NCBI RefSeq assembly: GCF_000365305.1
Contig: NZ_CM001841.1
Coordinates: 2,520,323 to 2,584,322, forward strand
Source of the DNA: Dickeya dianthicola NCPPB 453
GTDB lineage: Bacteria > Pseudomonadota > Gammaproteobacteria > Enterobacterales > Enterobacteriaceae
Length of the DNA stretch: 64,000 nucleotides
Reading direction: 5' to 3'
Part shown: positions 53,140 to 61,748 of the stretch, in pieces
How the letters are laid out: every line of letters starts with the position of its first letter
Numbering within the stretch: position 1 is the stretch's first letter
Position numbers and translations under genes: made by a program
The notes under the pieces: generated by a model
What the model saw: the letters and a program-made list of their open reading frames with translations, nothing else
Told to the model about the DNA's origin: nothing
The model's database searches: none

Positions 53140-53871
53140 ATGACAAACGCCGAGTTTCTTCATCGACCCCGTACCGAACGCGGGTTCTTTGCTTCGCCGG
53201 GCCAGGAATATGGCCGTTCCCGACTGGGTGCGCCGCTGCTTTGGTTCCCGGCGGAAGTCGAAGGGAAACACAGCGGATTGATCCTCGCCGGAACGCACGG
53301 CGACGAAACCGCGTCGGTGGTGGCGCTCTCCTGTGCGTTGCGTACACTACCGCCGGGCGGTCGGGCCCACCATGTGGTGCTGGCGGTCAACCCGGATGGC
53401 TGTCAGTTGGGGTTGCGCGCCAATGCCGGCGGCGTCGACCTCAACCGTAATTTCCCGGCGGCCAACTGGCAGCCGGACGGCACGCTCTACCGCTGGAGCG
53501 AAGATACGCCGGTGCGCGACGTGCAGCTCTCCACCGGCGACCACCCCGGTTCTGAACCAGAAACGCAGGCGTTGTGCCGCCTGATCGATCGGTTATCGCC
53601 GCCGTGGGTGGTGTCCTTTCATGAACCGCTGGCCTGCATCGACGATCCTCACCGTTCCGAACTGGGCAGCTGGCTGGCGCGTGAATTCGCACTGCCGCTG
53701 GTCGACAGCGTGGGATATCCCACGCCGGGTTCGTTTGGCAGTTGGTGCGCCGAGCGCCACCTGCAATGCATCACCGCCGAGTTGCCGGTGATTGCCGCCG
53801 ACAGCGCCAATCACCGCTATCTGACCGCCCTGACCCGGCTGCTGTCCCATAATTTTTTATACCAATGTTGA
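53140..53871 (+). CDS. mpaA: Murein tripeptide amidase MpaA
   Basis: A 243-residue zinc carboxypeptidase-fold enzyme (E. coli MpaA 242) that removes diaminopimelate from murein tripeptide in the cytoplasm. Zinc ligands: GLILAGTHGDETASVVAL (His and Glu) and the later His in WVVSFHEPLACID; the Glu base lies in QCITAELPVIAAD. NAGGVDLNRNFPAANW is the substrate-binding core. The ATG at 53140 matches the family start, although its ribosome binding site is weak. It works with MppA encoded divergently. Confidence 0.92.
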   Translation: MTNAEFLHRPRTERGFFASPGQEYGRSRLGAPLLWFPAEVEGKHSGLILAGTHGDETASVVALSCALRTLPPGGRAHHVVLAVNPDGCQLGLRANAGGVDLNRNFPAANWQPDGTLYRWSEDTPVRDVQLSTGDHPGSEPETQALCRLIDRLSPPWVVSFHEPLACIDDPHRSELGSWLAREFALPLVDSVGYPTPGSFGSWCAERHLQCITAELPVIAADSANHRYLTALTRLLSHNFLYQC

Positions 53872-53926
53872 TCATGTTGCCCTACACTGATCAACATGTT
53901 AATCACCTGTGATGAAGGACGTAAGC

Positions 53927-54430
53927 ATGTCAACAAATGTACATTTTCAGGGTAACCCGGTACCGGTAACAGGATCTTTCCCGGCGGCCGGCGGCAAAGC
54001 ACCGGCGTTTTCACTGGTTGCCAAAGACCTCTCTGACGTGGCGCTGAGCCACTACGCCGGCAAGCGCAAAGTCCTGAATATTTTCCCGAGCATCGATACC
54101 GGCGTGTGCGCCGCGTCCGTGCGTAAATTCAATCAGCTGGCATCCAGCCTGGATAATACCGTTGTGCTTTGCATCTCCGCCGACCTGCCGTTCGCCCAGT
54201 CCCGCTTCTGCGGCGCCGAAGGTCTGAACAATGTGGTGGTGTTGTCCACCTTGCGCAGTGACCAATTCAAGCAAGACTACGGTGTGGCGATTGCCGAAGG
54301 CGCGCTGAAAGGCCTGACTGCACGCGCCGTCGTGGTGCTGGACGAAAACGACAACGTGCTGTACAGCGAACTGGTGAACGAAATCACCAGCGAACCGAAC
54401 TACGACGCCGCCATCGCCGTACTGAAATAA
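53927..54430 (+). CDS. tpx: Thiol peroxidase Tpx
   Basis: A 167-residue peroxiredoxin (E. coli Tpx 168) that reduces lipid and other hydroperoxides using thioredoxin. The peroxidatic Cys is in [20 protein letters not shown] and the resolving Cys in [26 protein letters not shown] precedes the ATG at 53927; an ATG six codons upstream is less likely. It is highly conserved to the end. A hairpin-forming sequence (CATGTTG / CAACATG, 53873-53898) lies in its promoter region. Confidence 0.95.
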   Translation: MSTNVHFQGNPVPVTGSFPAAGGKAPAFSLVAKDLSDVALSHYAGKRKVLNIFPSIDTGVCAASVRKFNQLASSLDNTVVLCISADLPFAQSRFCGAEGLNNVVVLSTLRSDQFKQDYGVAIAEGALKGLTARAVVVLDENDNVLYSELVNEITSEPNYDAAIAVLK

Positions 54431-54448
54431 GTTCGGCCTCGACTATCC

Positions 54449-54494
54449 GCGTTAACACTAGTCTCTGCGTTAACACTAGTCTCCGCGTTAACAA
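54449..54494 (+). repeat. 18-bp tandem repeat after tpx, 2.5 units
   Basis: GCGTTAACACTAGTCTCT, GCGTTAACACTAGTCTCC, then GCGTTAACA running into the tpx terminator. Units differ at one base. Confidence 0.85.
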
Positions 54495-54523
54495 TGCCAG
54501 TCGATCTACTGGCATTGTTTTAT
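54491..54523 (+). terminator. tpx terminator
   Basis: ACAATGCCAG and CTGGCATTGT form a perfect 10-bp stem with an 8-base loop, followed by TTTTAT. Confidence 0.88.
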
Positions 54524-54553
54524 CTAAACATCTTGCTGCTACCGTTATTTCCC

Positions 54554-55978
54554 TCAGACCGTGGGTCGCGGGTGTACCAGCGCCAGCCGGTTGCGCAGCG
54601 CGCATAGCACCAATACCAGCATCAGCGCCCATTCCGCCATCAACGTGGCGATCAACGCGCCGGCAAACTGCCCGCCGCTGGCATGCAGCACCTGTACCAG
54701 CACCGTACCCAGCACAATCGGCCCCAGCCCCAGCGACGCCTGTTGCATGGTGGAAAGCAGCGCACTGCCCGCGCCTGCCTGATGCGTCGGCACATCCGAC
54801 AGCCCGATGCGATAAAAGCTGCTGACAATAAACGCCTGACCGAAGCCAATCATCATGGTCGCCGGCAACAATTGCAACACCGACACCGGCCAGCGCCACG
54901 CCAGCGACGCCATCAGCAGCGCCAGCCCGCTCATCTGAATGGCGCATCCGGCCAACAACGCCCCGACGGTGCCAATACGGGCGGCGAGACGGCCGCTGAA
55001 CAGCGACGCAACAAAATAGGACAGCCCCAGGCCGATAAAACTGTTACCCGACTGCAGCGGCGTAAAGCCGGCGCCGGATTGCAGGGTGTAAGCAACCGCG
55101 AACATAAAGCCGCTCCAACTGGAGAAAAACAGCAACGCCAGCAACAAGCCGAAACGGATCCCCGGCAGCCGGAACAGCGCGGGCGGCAGTAACGGCGCCG
55201 ACTGACGACGCTCCACCCGCCACAACAGCGCAAACCACACCAGGCTGCTCAGCAACGCCGCGACGCAGAACCACGGCCAGTGCCAGATGGGCCCCAACGC
55301 CAGCGGGAACAGTAGGCTGGCCAGCATCAGCGACAGCAGCACCGTGCCGGGCATATCCAGCGCCACCGGTTTTTCGCCGCGGGTATCCGGCAGACGCGAC
55401 GGCGCCCACAGCAGCACCAGCAGGCAGACCGGCAGATTGACCAGAAACACGCTGCGCCAGCCATAACCGGCGATGTCCAACTGAATCAGAAAGCCGCCCA
55501 GCACCTGCCCGACCACAAAGGCCAGCCCGCCGATAGCACTGTAAAAACCCAGCGCCCGGGCATGCTCGCGCCCGCGCAGGCAAACATGAATGGTCGCCAG
55601 AATTTGCGGCACCACCAGCGCAGCGCTAATCCCCTGCAAGGCACGCGCCGCCAGCAACACCCATACCGCCTGAGCGATGCCGCACAGCAGCGACGCCACG
55701 CCAAACAGCGCCACGCCGGCAATGAACACCCGGCGGCGTCCCAGGTTATCGCCCAGCCGCCCGCCCATCGCCAGCGAGACGGCAAACGCCACGCCATACA
55801 CCGACACCACCAGTTCCAGTTCAGCCGAGCTGGCGGAAAGTGAATGGGCGATGGCTTCCAGCGCCACGTTAACGATCGAAAAATCGATCATCGGCAACAG
55901 TTGGCCGGTCAGCAACACCATCAGGCCAATGCCAGTGAGCGTCTGCGAAAGTGGACCCTGTTTCATCAATGTACCCAT
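54554..55978 (-). CDS. MFS drug-resistance-type exporter (DHA2/EmrB-like)
   Basis: A 474-residue major facilitator protein with about 13-14 hydrophobic spans. Motif A-like GGRLGDNLGRRRVFIAGVAL, the D1 motif LLPMIDFSIVNVALEAIAHS and the antiporter motif C-like GLAFVVGQVLGGFL place it with proton-coupled drug exporters. It is divergent from an MmyB-like regulator, the usual arrangement for locally controlled pumps. Substrate unknown. The start is either 55978 or four codons later (MKQGPLSQ); neither has a strong ribosome binding site. Confidence 0.85.
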   Translation of the reverse strand: MGTLMKQGPLSQTLTGIGLMVLLTGQLLPMIDFSIVNVALEAIAHSLSASSAELELVVSVYGVAFAVSLAMGGRLGDNLGRRRVFIAGVALFGVASLLCGIAQAVWVLLAARALQGISAALVVPQILATIHVCLRGREHARALGFYSAIGGLAFVVGQVLGGFLIQLDIAGYGWRSVFLVNLPVCLLVLLWAPSRLPDTRGEKPVALDMPGTVLLSLMLASLLFPLALGPIWHWPWFCVAALLSSLVWFALLWRVERRQSAPLLPPALFRLPGIRFGLLLALLFFSSWSGFMFAVAYTLQSGAGFTPLQSGNSFIGLGLSYFVASLFSGRLAARIGTVGALLAGCAIQMSGLALLMASLAWRWPVSVLQLLPATMMIGFGQAFIVSSFYRIGLSDVPTHQAGAGSALLSTMQQASLGLGPIVLGTVLVQVLHASGGQFAGALIATLMAEWALMLVLVLCALRNRLALVHPRPTV

Positions 55979-56025
55979 TGTGTTAGTTCTGTGAGGCAGT
56001 TAGCATTATCGATAATTTAAACGGG

Positions 56026-56049
56026 TACCAGTTCCTGTTTATCCTGGTA
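56026..56049. promoter_or_regulatory. Candidate operator between the MFS and regulator genes
   Basis: TACCAG and CTGGTA are inverted repeats 12 bases apart within GGTACCAGTTCCTG and TTTATCCTGGTATA, in the 120-bp divergent promoter region. It is a likely binding site for the adjacent regulator. Confidence 0.5.
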
Positions 56050-56100
56050 TAAAAACTACCTGTCTGTCACGATTCACCGCGTTATCCGGAGGCTCACGCT

Positions 56101-57000
56101 ATGGTCATGCCGATACCGGCCCCACAGGCCGACACCCGTGTTACACCGTTACAACCGGATAACCGCAAACGGCTGGGCGCGTTTTTGCGCGCGCGACGTG
56201 AAAGTATCGACCCGCTGCGTCTGGGCCTGTCGCTGCCCCGCAAACGGCGCACGCCGGGACTACGCCGCGAGGATGTGGCGTTGCTGGCGGATGTGGGCAT
56301 TACCTGGTACACCTGGCTGGAACAGGGGCGGGAAATCCGCGCTTCCGCCAAAACGCTGACCGCCATTGCCAACGCCCTGCAGTTCAACGAAGCGGAAACC
56401 CGGCATCTGTTTATGCTGGCGGGGCTGCCGTTCTCCCCGGCCGCACAGGCCAGTTGCGAGAAAATCAGCGCCGACAGCCAGCGTATTCTCGATCAGCTCA
56501 ACCCGTTTCCGGCGGTGATCGTCAACGCCCGTTTCACCATACTGGGATTCAACCTCACCTGGTGTCGGTTACTGGATATCGACCTGCTCAAGATAGCGCC
56601 GGAAGACCGCAACTGTATCTGGCTGGCGCTCACTCACCCGAACTGGCGGGAACGGCTGGTGGAGCAGCAGGATCTGTTGCCCAATCTGGTGGCGATGTTC
56701 CGGGCGCAGATGACGGAACACACGGGCGAACCGCTGTGGGAGGCGCAATTGCAGCGCTACCTGAACGCCTCTGAAGAGTTTCGCCAGTTGTGGTACCAGC
56801 GCTACGAGATTCAAGGCGTGGATGACAAGATTAAGCGCTTTCGTCATCCGACGCTGGGTATTTTCACCCTGCGCCAGATCAACTGGTGGAAAGCTTCCCG
56901 CAACGGCGACCGGATGCTGGTTTACATGCCCGCCAGCGAGCAGGACAATGCGCTGCTGACGCAACTCGCGCAGTTGCCGCCGCCCGGCGAACAGCCTTAA
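56101..57000 (+). CDS. XRE-family regulator with MmyB-like ligand domain
   Basis: A 299-residue regulator. An N-terminal helix-turn-helix (about 18-100: RRTPGLRREDVALLADVGIT, WYTWLEQGREIRASAKTLTA) is the characteristic MmyB type, followed by the MmyB ligand-binding domain (LDQLNPFPAVIVNARFTILG, FRHPTLGIFTLRQINWW). Members bind fatty-acid-like ligands in one solved case and usually control a divergent transporter or dehydrogenase. It should control the MFS gene and itself. It is convergent with, and overlaps by four bases, the acylase gene. Confidence 0.88.
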   Translation: MVMPIPAPQADTRVTPLQPDNRKRLGAFLRARRESIDPLRLGLSLPRKRRTPGLRREDVALLADVGITWYTWLEQGREIRASAKTLTAIANALQFNEAETRHLFMLAGLPFSPAAQASCEKISADSQRILDQLNPFPAVIVNARFTILGFNLTWCRLLDIDLLKIAPEDRNCIWLALTHPNWRERLVEQQDLLPNLVAMFRAQMTEHTGEPLWEAQLQRYLNASEEFRQLWYQRYEIQGVDDKIKRFRHPTLGIFTLRQINWWKASRNGDRMLVYMPASEQDNALLTQLAQLPPPGEQP

Positions 57001-59348
57001 GGCTGGGCGGCGTCGGCTGGTTTCAATTCCAGCCGGCTGGAACCGGCGCCCGGCAGTAGCGGCGTCAGCGTCTCGCTCATCCAGCGGCGATAGCCATCCA
57101 GCCACCAGCGGCTAAGCGGATTACCGCTCTGCCCGCCCGGCAGGCTTAGGGTGGCGTTAGCTTCATCGCCCGGCGAAATCACCAGCCGTTCCGAGGCGCC
57201 GAACGTTGGGCGATTCACATGCGGCACATGATTGTCCCCGGAGAGCGGTTGCGCCGGCACTTGCAGCAAGCGGCCCAGCAGCAGCAGCGACGAAGCCAGC
57301 GGGTGAGCGATGCGGCTCTGGTTAACGTCTCCCCATTGACGGCTGCCTTCGCCGTTTTCCCGCCATACCGTCGCCAGCTGTTGCAACGAGAACTGGCACC
57401 AGTCTTTGGCGGGCGCGGGCACCCACTGGCGCGCCTCGTCATGCATCAGCTGTTGCACCGTCATATCCCAGCGCGGATTAGCGGCACGGTAGTTAGCCTC
57501 CGGCCATGCCTGCGCCAGTTGCTGATCCAGCGCGCCGAACAGCCGCTGGTAAAGCGTCTCGCGCCAGCGGCTCAACAGCAGATAGGCCGTTGAGTCAGCC
57601 GCAGCCTGTTCGCTCCAGTGCAACAAGAGCATGTTGATCGTCGTCTGATCCGCTATCACGTTCGAGGCGGAGGCATTCAGGCAGTCGAGCAGCCGGTCGC
57701 GCCAGCTCGCCGCCAGCAGCGCACGGTTGTCCAGTTGGATACGGTGCATCGCGGCGATATCCGGCTGCCTGACGTCGCCCAGCGCCTGATGAATCGCCGA
57801 CGCGCGTACGCCGGGGTCGGCGCCGCCATCCCCGACGATCTCCCCTTGTTCATCAAACAGCAGGCGGTTGTTGGCGGTCACGATGACCCCTTGCGGCGGG
57901 TCGATCAGTTGAGGATGGGATGCAGGCGGCAGCGCCGTATCACGCCAGCGCGCCTGCAGGACGTCCGTCAGCGGGAAACCGTTCTGTACGCCGGGCATGA
58001 GCCGGTCCGGCAGCGGTCCGGCCAGCGTCCAGCCGATGTGCCCGTGGCTGTCGGCCACCAGCAGATTTTGCACCGGCAGGCCAGCCCGTTGCCCGGCAGC
58101 CAGCGCATCCGGCACCGTGCGGGTTTCCGCCATCGCCATCAGCGACAGATCCAGCGAGCCCGGCAACTGCAACACCCAGTGCATCGCCATACGCCCTTGC
58201 CCGGTTTCGACAATCGGTCCCCAGTCGCTGGTTTGCACCGTCAGTGGCTGCGGCTCGCCGTGGCTGACCGCCAGCATTTCCTGCACGAGATGCGGATGGC
58301 CCTCGGCGCTATTCAGCTTCACCCAGTCGAAGGTATCGGCGTAACTATTGGTAAAGCCCCAGGCGATATGCTCATTGCTGCCGCTGACGATGGCGGGCGT
58401 ACCGGGCAGAGTGAGCCCGGTCAGGCGCAGCGTCCCGTCGTCGGTCGGATAGATCAACTGCGCGCGATACCATACCGTGGGCAGGAGCAGCCCGAGATGC
58501 ATGTCGTTCGCCAGTATCGCCCGCTCCGGCGTACGCACCAGCCAGCCGTTGCTGCCTTTGGCTTGTTCTTCAGCGCCGGCGGCGGCAAACGCCGCGCTGT
58601 TCTGCTGCCCCCACCACTCAGGCGGCGTGGCGGGCAGCGCAGGCCCGGGCGGCAACTGCCCCACCAGCGGCGCATCCCACACGCTGGCGTCCGGCAACAG
58701 AAAGTCGGCCTGTTCCGGCGTGCTATGGCCGGCAATCCAACCGCGGGCGTATTCACGACCGAACTGATTATCCTGCAAATCAAAATACATCGCGGCGATC
58801 GCCAGCAGGGTGTCTTCCGGCAGCCAGGCTTGCGGCTCGACACGCAACAGCCAGTATTCGAACGGCCGGGTTTTCAGGCTCTGCAACCCGGCATTCACGC
58901 CGTCGGCATAGCTACGCAAGATTTGCTGCTGGTCGGCGGGCAGTTGTTGCCAACGCCCGGCAACCTGTCGGCGCAGCAAAAACAACCGCCGTTGACGGTC
59001 CAGCGGCAACGCCGCCGCACCCACCAGCGCCGCCAGTTCTCCTGACGCGCTGCGCCTGAGCAAATCCATCTGGAAAAAGCGATCCTGCGCATGGACAAAA
59101 CCCAGCGCGAACGAAGCGGACAGGCGGTCACCAGCCCGGATGATCGGCACGCCGGCGTCGTCTCGCTCCACCGTCACCGGCGTATGCAGCCCCGCCACGT
59201 TCAGCTCGCCGTCCAACTGAGGCAGGCTCTGGCGCAACAGCATCCACACAGCGACGGCGAGCGCCACCGCCAACACGGCGCACAGCGCCAGTCCGCCAAC
59301 CGTTATCCGTAGCCAGTTGTTCAAACGCACCACCCTGTCCTTCCTCAT
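56997..59348 (-). CDS. Penicillin acylase family N-terminal nucleophile hydrolase
   Basis: A 783-residue Ntn-hydrolase precursor. An N-terminal hydrophobic segment (LALCAVLAVALAVAVWMLL) anchors or exports it. The alpha region has VERDDAGVPIIRAGDRLSAS FALGFVHAQDRFFQMDLLRR, the family signature. Autocleavage is expected before Ser266 in KGSNGWLV, making Ser266 the nucleophile; GSNEHIAWGFTNSYADTFDW is the beta-chain core. Members cleave amide bonds in penicillins, cyclic lipopeptides or acyl-homoserine lactones. Substrate cannot be told from sequence, but AHL degradation deserves testing. Confidence 0.87.
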   Translation of the reverse strand: MRKDRVVRLNNWLRITVGGLALCAVLAVALAVAVWMLLRQSLPQLDGELNVAGLHTPVTVERDDAGVPIIRAGDRLSASFALGFVHAQDRFFQMDLLRRSASGELAALVGAAALPLDRQRRLFLLRRQVAGRWQQLPADQQQILRSYADGVNAGLQSLKTRPFEYWLLRVEPQAWLPEDTLLAIAAMYFDLQDNQFGREYARGWIAGHSTPEQADFLLPDASVWDAPLVGQLPPGPALPATPPEWWGQQNSAAFAAAGAEEQAKGSNGWLVRTPERAILANDMHLGLLLPTVWYRAQLIYPTDDGTLRLTGLTLPGTPAIVSGSNEHIAWGFTNSYADTFDWVKLNSAEGHPHLVQEMLAVSHGEPQPLTVQTSDWGPIVETGQGRMAMHWVLQLPGSLDLSLMAMAETRTVPDALAAGQRAGLPVQNLLVADSHGHIGWTLAGPLPDRLMPGVQNGFPLTDVLQARWRDTALPPASHPQLIDPPQGVIVTANNRLLFDEQGEIVGDGGADPGVRASAIHQALGDVRQPDIAAMHRIQLDNRALLAASWRDRLLDCLNASASNVIADQTTINMLLLHWSEQAAADSTAYLLLSRWRETLYQRLFGALDQQLAQAWPEANYRAANPRWDMTVQQLMHDEARQWVPAPAKDWCQFSLQQLATVWRENGEGSRQWGDVNQSRIAHPLASSLLLLGRLLQVPAQPLSGDNHVPHVNRPTFGASERLVISPGDEANATLSLPGGQSGNPLSRWWLDGYRRWMSETLTPLLPGAGSSRLELKPADAAQP

Positions 59349-59446
59349 TATTCAGGCGAATCGTCATGACAATAGCGTGAGGCAAAAAACTGTTGCATTA
59401 TCATTTGTATCATCCTGTATCCGCTATTGTCGCTTTTGGAGGAGAT

Positions 59447-59995
59447 ATGTTTCCGTTGCTGACAGCCCGCCTGTGCCTGCGCCCGTTTGTTCCTTCCGAT
59501 GCCGTCGCGCTGCTTGGCGCAATCCATGAGTCGCTGGAAACCGTAGGACGCTGGCTGCCCTGGTGCGTGTCAGATTACGATCTGCCGATGGCTCGGGACT
59601 GGATAGCCTGTTGCGAACAACAACGCCATGAGGGAGAAGCGTTCGACCTGGCTATCACCGACCGCACCGCCGATCGCCTGCTCGGCACCATCGCCATCAA
59701 CAGCATCAGCAAAGCCTATCGCCTCGGTAATGTCGGTTATTGGGTACGCCAGTCGGCGCAGGGGCAAGGATTGATTCCCGAAGCGGTGCGGGAAATCGCG
59801 CCGTTCGGTTTCGGCACGCTGGGGCTGACCCGGCTGGAAATCGTCGCGGCGGAAGAAAACCTCGCCAGCCGCCGGGTAGCGGAAAAAGTGGGCGCGCATT
59901 TCGAAGGGTTGCTGCGCAACCGGATCATTATTCGCGACCAGCCGGTAACAGCGGCTTTATATTCGCTGATTCCGGGGGATGTGCTTATGCATTGA
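59447..59995 (+). CDS. GNAT N-acetyltransferase (RimJ/RimL type)
   Basis: A 182-residue acetyl-CoA-dependent acetyltransferase. It opens MFPLLTARLCLRPFVPSDAV as in RimJ/RimL proteins; the acetyl-CoA site is YWVRQSAQGQGLIPEAVREI, followed by LGLTRLEIVAAEENLASRRV AEKVGAHFEG. TTGGAGGAG precedes the ATG at 59447. Substrate could be a ribosomal protein N-terminus, an amino acid or a drug. It is divergent from the acylase gene. Confidence 0.87.
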   Translation: MFPLLTARLCLRPFVPSDAVALLGAIHESLETVGRWLPWCVSDYDLPMARDWIACCEQQRHEGEAFDLAITDRTADRLLGTIAINSISKAYRLGNVGYWVRQSAQGQGLIPEAVREIAPFGFGTLGLTRLEIVAAEENLASRRVAEKVGAHFEGLLRNRIIIRDQPVTAALYSLIPGDVLMH

Positions 59996-60219
59996 TGTTT
60001 ATCGGTATTGACCCATACCTGACCTGACATTTTTATTGCTCTGAGCTATGTCTAATTCGGGTGTTTGTTGTGTGCCAGAAGAGGACATGTCTGACACTAC
60101 AGTAAGTTAAAAATTGGGGAGCAGATCAATCAAGTTACACAGGACAAACTGTGCTTGGCGATTTGCACTGCTCGCAATAATCTCACTGATAGCTTGTTCT
60201 CTTTTCCTTTTGTATTGAA

Positions 60220-60828
60220 TCATTTTGAGAATTTATCTTTCAAGTATGAAATGATACCTGTGATTAGTTCACTTAAAGGGGTAGCGAGCTCTAGTGATGT
60301 CTGATTTGTATCGCTTCTTGCGGAATTATCGGTTGGATGACGGAATGCTGATTTCAGCAGGGTTAGTATTAGTGTTAGCCCTACACCGAGTATAAACGCC
60401 ACAATCATGATCATAGAGCTGGCGGACAGCCAATCAGCATTTAGGTTGGCTACTGCTTCAGAAAGTCCTTTATTCTGCTGTGGCACGCATTTGAGCGGAA
60501 CAAGACATTCTGTAACTTTGGAAGTAGTTAATGTATCTACGATACTTTGCTTCGTTTTTAGCAGACCGCTCCCAACCTTAAGCGCAAAGTACAGACCATA
60601 ACTCAAAAACAGAATTCCAAACACTAAAATTACACCGAACAATGAATAGCGCATTATGCGGCGTTCCATATCATTCCAACGCTCTTGATTTAAAAAGTCT
60701 TGTTCAGGGACTGGGGTCGGTGGAGCTTCATCTCCGCCGGGGGATGTCGGCGCAGTGGGAGGTTGTGGTGGACTATCCTGTGCTCCAGGAGCAGAAAAAT
60801 CTATATTTGGACTATTTGGGTCAGCCAT
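60220..60828 (-). CDS. Two-TM membrane protein of unknown function
   Basis: A 202-residue protein. The N-terminus is Pro-rich and disordered (residues 1-45, PPQPPTAPTSPGGDEAPPTP), then two clear membrane helices (about 60-82: LFGVILVFGILFLSYGLYFA; about 137-158: MIMIVAFILGVGLTLILTLL) flank an extracytoplasmic loop with a Cys pair (CLVPLKC). A short amphipathic tail (LSELITGIISYLKDKF) ends it. I do not recognise it. Base composition is lower in GC than the flanking core. It is the second gene of an apparent two-gene operon, 71 bp after the ImmA-like gene. Confidence 0.75.
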   Translation of the reverse strand: MADPNSPNIDFSAPGAQDSPPQPPTAPTSPGGDEAPPTPVPEQDFLNQERWNDMERRIMRYSLFGVILVFGILFLSYGLYFALKVGSGLLKTKQSIVDTLTTSKVTECLVPLKCVPQQNKGLSEAVANLNADWLSASSMIMIVAFILGVGLTLILTLLKSAFRHPTDNSARSDTNQTSLELATPLSELITGIISYLKDKFSK

Positions 60829-60899
60829 AAAAAATCACCATCAATATTAGGTATATGATGGTGATTTATATCGCCAAACTTGCTTTGAGGGAAGGATTA

Positions 60900-61382
60900 T
60901 TAAGCTAATCCAATTTCTCTTAGTCTCCAATGCATAGCAGCTTCGGAAACGTTAAAGATCTTCGCCAAACCCAGCGTTGTCGTCACACCTTTTCGGGTTA
61001 TGTAATATCTGATCGCTTTCTCTGGCATTAGCAGTTGTGCTGCGAATTTGTTGGCCTGAACTTCTCGAACATCTTGAGCACCACTTGAGTAGTTCTCAAC
61101 ATTGTCGCGATGCATTTCGCCGCCCTTTGTGTGGCCAAGCACATGATGAGCAAGCTCATGCGCTATTGTAAAACGCTGGCGGTTTGAATGGTCACTAGGG
61201 TTGAAATAGATGCGCGGCACACCGTTTTTGAGCACGGCAATGCCGCTAAGCCCATCATTGTTGTAACCCGAATCAACAATCTCTTCAACACGGGCACCCC
61301 ATGCTTCAGCGATTTTTAGCGGATCGACAGGTAGAAGGCGATCCCAATAACGCTCAAGCACAGTATCAACTGCGTGGTTCAT
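60900..61382 (-). CDS. ImmA/IrrE family metallopeptidase
   Basis: A 160-residue M78-type zinc peptidase. The HExxH motif is in FTIAHELAHHVLGHTKGG, and the third ligand is the Glu in REVQANKFAAQLLMP. The C-terminal GLAKIFNVSEAAMHWRLREI GLA resembles a helix-turn-helix used for partner contact. Relatives cleave regulators or toxins' antitoxins (ImmA cleaves repressor ImmR; IrrE controls DdrO). GGAGG precedes the ATG. No XRE repressor gene is adjacent; instead the two-TM protein follows. Low GC suggests transfer. Confidence 0.9.
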   Translation of the reverse strand: MNHAVDTVLERYWDRLLPVDPLKIAEAWGARVEEIVDSGYNNDGLSGIAVLKNGVPRIYFNPSDHSNRQRFTIAHELAHHVLGHTKGGEMHRDNVENYSSGAQDVREVQANKFAAQLLMPEKAIRYYITRKGVTTTLGLAKIFNVSEAAMHWRLREIGLA

Positions 61383-61748
61383 GGTTGCCTCCTACGTTTG
61401 AAACGTTCATGAATAAGCTTGAAAATATTAATGTTCTTTAAACACTGCCGGAACAACAATATCAACGGCTGTATTCAAGGACTGATAATTTTACCATACT
61501 GAGTACCAAGTTACTTCATTTTGACGTTTTTTTAAAATTAGCTTTGGTGTTTGTCAATACCAGAATCTTTGAATCTGGTATAGCTAGAAAACCCAGCGCT
61601 AAACCCAACTGGTCTACTCCCCATACATTAGCATATAGACCTATTAGTAACGCCTTCGATTGAACCGATAGTATTTGGCAATTATGTCCGCTACAGCAGT
61701 ATCAAAGCGGATAGCACACCATCCGATTTTCTCTTCCTTTCATCGGAA
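61383..61748. other. AT-rich intergenic region between immA-like gene and tyrR
   Basis: About 365 bp, AT-rich, at the right edge of the inserted block. It holds the immA-like promoter, the palindrome listed separately, and an inverted repeat ATACCAGA / TCTGGTAT (61558-61582). No gene seen. Confidence 0.5.
61394..61406 (-). promoter_or_regulatory. 13-bp palindrome just upstream of the immA-like gene
   Basis: ACGTTTGAAACGT is a perfect 6-1-6 inverted repeat lying directly before the GGAGG ribosome binding site. It looks like an operator at the transcript start. Confidence 0.5.

Noticed and set aside
53040..53450. 136-codon ORF overlapping mpaA in another frame
   Set aside because: mpaA is conserved across its whole length; the overlapping frame has no support.
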